Shown here: piece after piece, positions 59,505-64,000 of the stretch
How positions within the stretch are numbered: the stretch's first letter is position 1
Layout of the letters: every line of letters starts with the position of its first letter
Assembly (NCBI GenBank): GCA_005656395.1
Contig: SRSI01000079.1
Span: 372,001-436,000, forward strand
DNA length: 64,000 bases
Source of the DNA: Strongyloides papillosus
Lineage: Eukaryota > Nematoda > Chromadorea > Rhabditida > Strongyloididae
Reading direction: 5' to 3'
Notes under the pieces: model-generated
What the model was told of the DNA's origin: nothing
The model's database searches: none
Seen by the model: only the letters and a program-made list of their open reading frames with translations
Position numbers and translations under genes: made by a program

Positions 59505-61539
59505 TTAGTTGGTACTATCTGCCGATTGCTCAGAATTGGTCACTTCTTTTTTTGTTTTCAAATTATCAGTACTCATAGTTTTTTCAATATTCTTAGATCC
59601 TTTATTAGCGGTTTTTTTATTAATAATTCCAGCATTAGGTACTTTTGGGAGTGCAGTTAAAGATTTAGCTGTTTGTTCAGATGTAAATGAACTTATGGAG
59701 AGATCCTTATTAGATTTCTTTCTTTTTTCTTGCAATTTTTTTAAGATTACAAGTAAAATTATAAAAGAGTATAATAATGACTAAAGAGATTCCAAAAATG
59801 ATCAAAATTTTAGAATTATTAGAGGACTCAGAGTTATTAGATTTACTAGAGCTATCAGAGCCACTTGAGTTATTTAAATCTGTAGAGCCATTAGAGATAG
59901 TAGAGATTTCGGTAACTGTAGAGTTATTAGGACTAGTAGAGCCATTAAGATAGTAGATATTTTAGCAACTGTAGAGTTATTTGAACCAGTAGATCCATTA
60001 GAGATAGTAGAGATTTTGGCAACTGTAGAGTTATAAAAGCTAGTAGACTTATTAGTTTTTTCGTAAATTACATTAATAACGAAATCAGTTTCTTTTATAT
60101 AATCTGGTTTCTCAATTTTAGAATTTCTACTCTTTATATTTAAGATGCATTTATATTTTGTTTTTGATATCAAACTTTGAGTATTATTCACTTCTATATA
60201 ATGTTGTGTTGTTTCATTAAACATCAATAATGATGTTGAATATAGAAGTTCATAAAAATTATTAAATGCCGGTTGTTTCATCTCATCAGGAACTGCATGG
60301 CAACCAATTGGAATATCTTTTATTTCTCTTCTGTCAACCACATAAGTATCAATTTTTCCAAATTTTTTGTCTAAATTATTTTTAAATTTTTGAACAGTAC
60401 CATTAACTTTTAAACGTAGTGTTGCTTTTATATTCGGTAATTTACATTTGGCCTCATAATTAACTACATAACCAGTAAAATCTTCCATATAAGCAAATTG
60501 ATTTTTAACACTATCTAGAATATGTAATCTATCACCAGCATAAAGATTTGTGTCTTTTGTAAGATGTCTAATTCTAAACTCATTAACATCATTATAATTA
60601 TTTCCACGTGTTAGGAGAGCAATACCTGCTGGAGACGATTGATAAATAATATGATCCTGGCACATTAATTCGGTATTTTTAATAGAAAGGAAGTAGGGTT
60701 TACTATCTTTATTGACAAAATGATTAATCGGATCATCATTGTATTCATCACATTGATAACCAACATCAATTAAAGGCATAAACTCTTGTCTAAGATAGTC
60801 ACATTTAACGAACGTTTTAACACCAACATCTTGGCAATACGTAAACTTTAACCAGTAGTCTTTTGAATTTTCACGGTATGTCAATTTAATTAAAAAATTT
60901 TCTCGAGTTGGAATATATTCGGCTTTTGAAAATTTTGGTAACTAAGTTAGTCCAGGTCAAGCAATGACATTAAATATGTCTTTATTAGTATTACTTTTGG
61001 GAATAAGTTTCAAAACGAAATTTTCATATTCATGCGACTTTACGAATCCAATATAAATAAGATCTCCGACATTTTTAGGATTAGAACAGTAGTTTGTATT
61101 ATGGGAGCAATAATATAAAACTCCTATCTGACACTTATATAAATTGCATACAAAGTAATTTTTTTTCTGTTTTATGACTTCCGATTCTTATAATATCCTC
61201 TTTAGGTAAGATACTAGATGTGATATAAGTTCCATTTTTATAATTCTTAAAAAATATTCTCATTTCAGCATCATATCCCTTACCAATTAAAAAAAGACGA
61301 TGCATAGGAATTTTATATACAACTACTTTATGTTTCACATCAACACCATTTATTTTGAACGTTGAAGAATTGTATCCTTGACCAACAAATGAATTCCAAT
61401 AAGAATATTGTCGATAATCATAACGATGATATTTTAAACGGTAATCTTCACCTCGAAATAAATCTTCAGATGTTATCAATCCAAAAAAAATACACGCAGA
61501 TTTGACAAATATCAGGTAGATATAGAATAACTTTTCCAT
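59505..61539 (-). pseudogene. Decaying type I membrane glycoprotein gene, family unknown
   Basis: Minus-strand pieces in order: a signal peptide and start (MEKLFYIYLIFVKSACIFFG, 61539-61167); a frame change at the T8/A8 tract 61159-61166; a Cys-rich segment with YCSHNTNYCSNPK; in-frame TGA (60959-60957) and TAG (60944-60942); a long ectodomain 60941-59950 with cysteines (FVKCDY, ELMCQDH, KCKLPN) and sequons; then repeats of STVAKISTISNGSTGSNN. A one-base loss near 59947 changes frame. A transmembrane helix (ILIIFGISLVIIILF) lies near 59805-59765, followed by another frame change into a Lys-rich cytoplasmic tail (59735-59505). At least three frame changes and two stops argue for a pseudogene, unless short introns or assembly errors explain some. 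I do not recognise the family. Confidence 0.55.
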
Positions 61540-62139
61540 ATTAAAAAATATCTTGAAAATTATAAAATTTTTATTTTCTATATAATGTATTATGCGACTT
61601 TTATTTACATTTTTTTCATAAAATACAAATTTTTTTCTATAAAATTCAGATATTTGATCTAACCATAAAGAGAACTTTTATGGGGAACTATATATAGAAC
61701 GAAAATTTTAATATATCTTTTAATTAATTAGATAATATTGAATACTTGTATTAGAACTTTATTAATATATTTCAAAGTTTTCATTATTTGAAGAACATTT
61801 TAATTAATCAGTCTAACTTCAGTTGGTTTCGTTTAAACTTTCCACTCATTCAGTTTAGAATTCTTTCCGTTTAATAAGAATTTCTAAGTCATTATTGTTA
61901 TTCTATTCCCAAAAATTTATGAAAAATCTCAATATAAATATTATTTTAAAAATTGAATAATGGTATAAACGAAGTCTTTTTTCGTGATACTTAGTTTTAT
62001 GCCGGCAAAAAACATAATTACTTTTTACATTTGTTAATTAAAAGTAAAAATATCTATGCGTTAATCGTTCACATAAAATAACTAATATTTAAGTAATCTA
62101 TTAATATTTTCAAACTGATCTTTCGAAATGAGTGTAGAA
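61540..62139. repeat. Repeat related to 58220-58620
   Basis: From about 61790 the order TCAGTCTAACTT, TTTATGAAAAAT, CTTAGTTTTATGCCGGCAAA, TTAATTAAAAGTAAAAATAT matches the segment within the ~530-bp array (TCAGTCTGACTT, TAGTTTTATGCAGGCAAA). The first part is the upstream flank of the glycoprotein gene. Confidence 0.5.
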
Positions 62140-62260
62140 ATACGTATAAAAATGGGCACAAGTTTGCATAAAATGGAATAAATTTGTCCATCTAACAAAA
62201 TTCTAATTTCCTGATTTGCGACTAATTTTATCGCAATTATTTTTTACATAAAAATTAAAG
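62140..62260. mobile_element. GGGACA-family MITE fragment
   Basis: One end only: AAAAATGGGCACAAGTTTGC, GGAATAAATTTGTCC, then TTGCGACTAATTTTATCGCA, which also occurs at 26640. Cut off by the repeat starting near 62264. Confidence 0.55.
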
Positions 62261-62263
62261 AGA

Positions 62264-62689
62264 CAATCCTCTATATTTATAGAGGAGAGATTTTGGCCTG
62301 TAAATTATTTTTGAATTTCTGGGTTTTTTTTAGTGAAATATATCTTGGAAAACATGGTAAAACAAAATATCAAATATTAGCTCCATACGATATGCCGTTC
62401 TTGAGATACATCGACTTAAAGGTACCAAATTCCAAATTTTGGTACCTCCATATCTCCCTCAAAAATTAATTTTTTTGTTCGAAATTTCGCAATTAGACAT
62501 CATTTTTAATGCTTATTACGTATAAACAATAAAATCCAGCAAAAAAAAATTCAATCTCCAGATTTGGGATATCGTCGAAAATGATACTTTTTACCCCAAA
62601 TTTTACCTCTTTGGAGCGACATATCTCGCTACAGAAAACGAAATTCAAAACAATTCAAAAATGCTCCCGGGTAATTAATTTCTCTACAT
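62264..62689. repeat. Repeat with TATAGAGGAGAG start and recurrent GATATATC-like motifs
   Basis: Begins with the palindrome CCTCTATATTTATAGAGG. The motif TATAGAGGAGA..TTTGGCC..TAAATTA is shared with 17787, 46093 and 52428. Non-coding. Confidence 0.4.
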
Positions 62690-63410
62690 TTTAAGACTAT
62701 TTTCAAAGAAATCTGACAACTTTGAGAATGAAAAACCTTTGACAAACCTTTTTTTGGGATTTTCTATTTTTGTAAAAATTTCGACTTTGAGACTAAATAG
62801 ATATATGAAGATGTCAAAATATTTATATAGTTTCTTTGGCAAAGTTATTCATAAAATAATTCTCTATCAAATGACGTTAAGCATGATTTGATAGAACCAC
62901 CCTGTCCCGAGATATAGTGATTTAAAAAATCTACCAAATTTTTGGCAAAAAAATTTTTTTTGATTTTGAGGTAGAAAAAAAGTACAAAAATGAAAAGCAA
63001 TCAAAAAAACAAAAAAAGTATATCTGGAGAATTTTGTTGTGAACATTTCAAGGGTATTTTCAAAAAATCGGATAACTTTGAATATGAGAGAACTAAAAAA
63101 AACTTTTTTTGGGAATTTTTTTCTTCGTAAAAATTTTGACTTTGAGACTAAATAAATATATGAATATGTCAAAATATTTATATAGTATCTTTGGCAAAAG
63201 TATTCAAAAAACAATTCTTTATCAAACGACGTTAAGCATGATTTGATAGAACCACTCTGTCCCGAGATATAGTGATTTAAAAAATTTACCAAATTTTTGC
63301 CAAAAAAATTTTTTTTAAATTTGAGGTAAAAAAAAGTACAAAAATGAAAAGCAATCGAAAAAACAAAAAAAGTATATCTCGAGAATTTTGTTGTGAACAT
63401 TTTAAGATCA
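62690..63410. repeat. Tandem duplication of a 355-bp unit
   Basis: GACGTTAAGCATGATTTGAT occurs at 62873 and 63228, and about 350 bp around it is repeated with few changes (CTGTCCCGAGATATAGTGA, AAAATGAAAAGCAATC, GAATTTTGTTGTGAACATTT). The minus-strand frame across it is a by-product of the duplication. Confidence 0.8.
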
Positions 63411-64000
63411 TAAGCAGCAATATATGTTATACTGTTCTTGAGATATCTGGGGAAATGCTGAAGCATGTTTCCAAAAAAATGTTTAAAAATTCTCTAAAAG
63501 TCGTATTTTTTCTAACTTTTATACGACTTAAACATCTATTTTCTATATTATTATGCAATTTAATTTTAAAAATAAGTTTTAGTGATTATTTGATGCCATT
63601 TTAATGTAAAAAAGTCGGAACAGTAACATAACAAATGATGGTCAATATTTTCATTTTAAATTAAGAAACAATTTTATACTTTATCTATGATGTCTTATGC
63701 ATCAAGCATAACGACAAATCAAACAAATTTAGACATTTCAAAAAATTTTGGCGGCGCAAAAGCTGTATTTTTATAATAAATGTCACATTTAATAATATAA
63801 ACGGGGATGAATTCCTGCGATCTAGAAAAATATAGCAAATCATCAAACGGTAAATGTATTTTTATATATAAATATACACATGCCCTTTAATGACCCTACT
63901 TGAGTACTTAATGAAGAAGATGTGACGCGTCAAAAAATTACGCTATAAATAAATTTTTTATAACGCAAAGATACATTTTTGAAATGATTCATGATAAAAA
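63411..64000. other. Right window edge, no gene seen
   Basis: AT-rich, with slightly higher GC near 63740-63830. No protein motif or RNA gene was recognised. A feature could continue past the window. Confidence 0.4.

Noticed and set aside
62867..63466. 199-codon minus-strand frame
   Set aside because: Runs across the 355-bp tandem duplication and repeats itself; Phe/Lys-rich with no domain.
1..64000. tRNA, rRNA or snRNA genes
   Set aside because: I looked for tRNA B-box-like GGTTCRAATCC and cloverleaf-scale GC-rich stretches and saw none; a covariance-model search would be decisive.

Overview
The window looks like nuclear DNA of a parasitic or free-living nematode from a very AT-rich lineage; Strongyloididae (Strongyloides or a relative) is the best guess. 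The reasons are the extreme AT content, spliced genes with introns of only 37-46 bp, candidate splice-leader acceptors just upstream of some start codons, and nematode-type families (NRF-6-like acyltransferases, divergent seven-helix chemoreceptors, expanded GT31 glycosyltransferases). The species assignment is an inference; nothing here was searched against a database.

Layout. 0-14 kb holds conserved genes separated by AT-rich DNA: the 3' part of a retinol-dehydrogenase-like SDR (2-1123), a RING/B-box protein (6655-7570), a convergent CNRIP1 orthologue (7671-8248, minus), the Paf1-complex subunit RTF1 (10806-12502) and a small heat-shock protein (13233-13745). 14-24 kb holds an acyltransferase-3 gene with a frameshift, then a tandem array of core-1-galactosyltransferase-like GT31 genes (one dead, two intact) interleaved with decayed arylsulfatase fragments. 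24-37 kb holds a mariner-type MITE, three small secreted Arg/Ser-rich protein genes (one with a premature stop) that share a promoter motif, three tandem seven-helix receptor genes on the minus strand, and several TA-flanked MITEs. 37.2-42.4 kb is a young Ty3/gypsy-like LTR retrotransposon with apparently identical LTRs. 44.7-45.8 kb is CTP:phosphocholine cytidylyltransferase with an apparent 1-base frameshift. 46.4-53.0 kb is a direct, 33-kb-distant duplicate of 13.56-18.35 kb, carrying a truncated heat-shock gene and an intact acyltransferase whose fourth intron has been invaded by a 2-kb hAT-like element. 53-64 kb is mostly repeats (degenerate 23-bp units, ~530-bp and 355-bp tandem arrays, MITEs) plus one decaying type I membrane glycoprotein gene on the minus strand (59505-61539).

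Most notable points: (1) the duplicated acyltransferase locus shows signs of gene conversion, with about 1.8 kb almost identical (including introns) between more diverged flanks, and each copy later received a different insertion with a readable empty site in its partner; (2) the insertion in copy 1 lies in an exon and carries potential splice sites, so it may behave as a new intron; (3) three dispersed small secreted basic proteins share both a signal-peptide block and a promoter block (TTTTTGATACTTTAAT followed by a TATA box) at the same distance from the start codon, consistent with a co-regulated lineage-specific secreted family; (4) the hAT-like element is filled by a two-level (about 176 bp / 350 bp) repeat. 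Exon structures were deduced by hand from frames, GT/AG sites and paralogue comparison.
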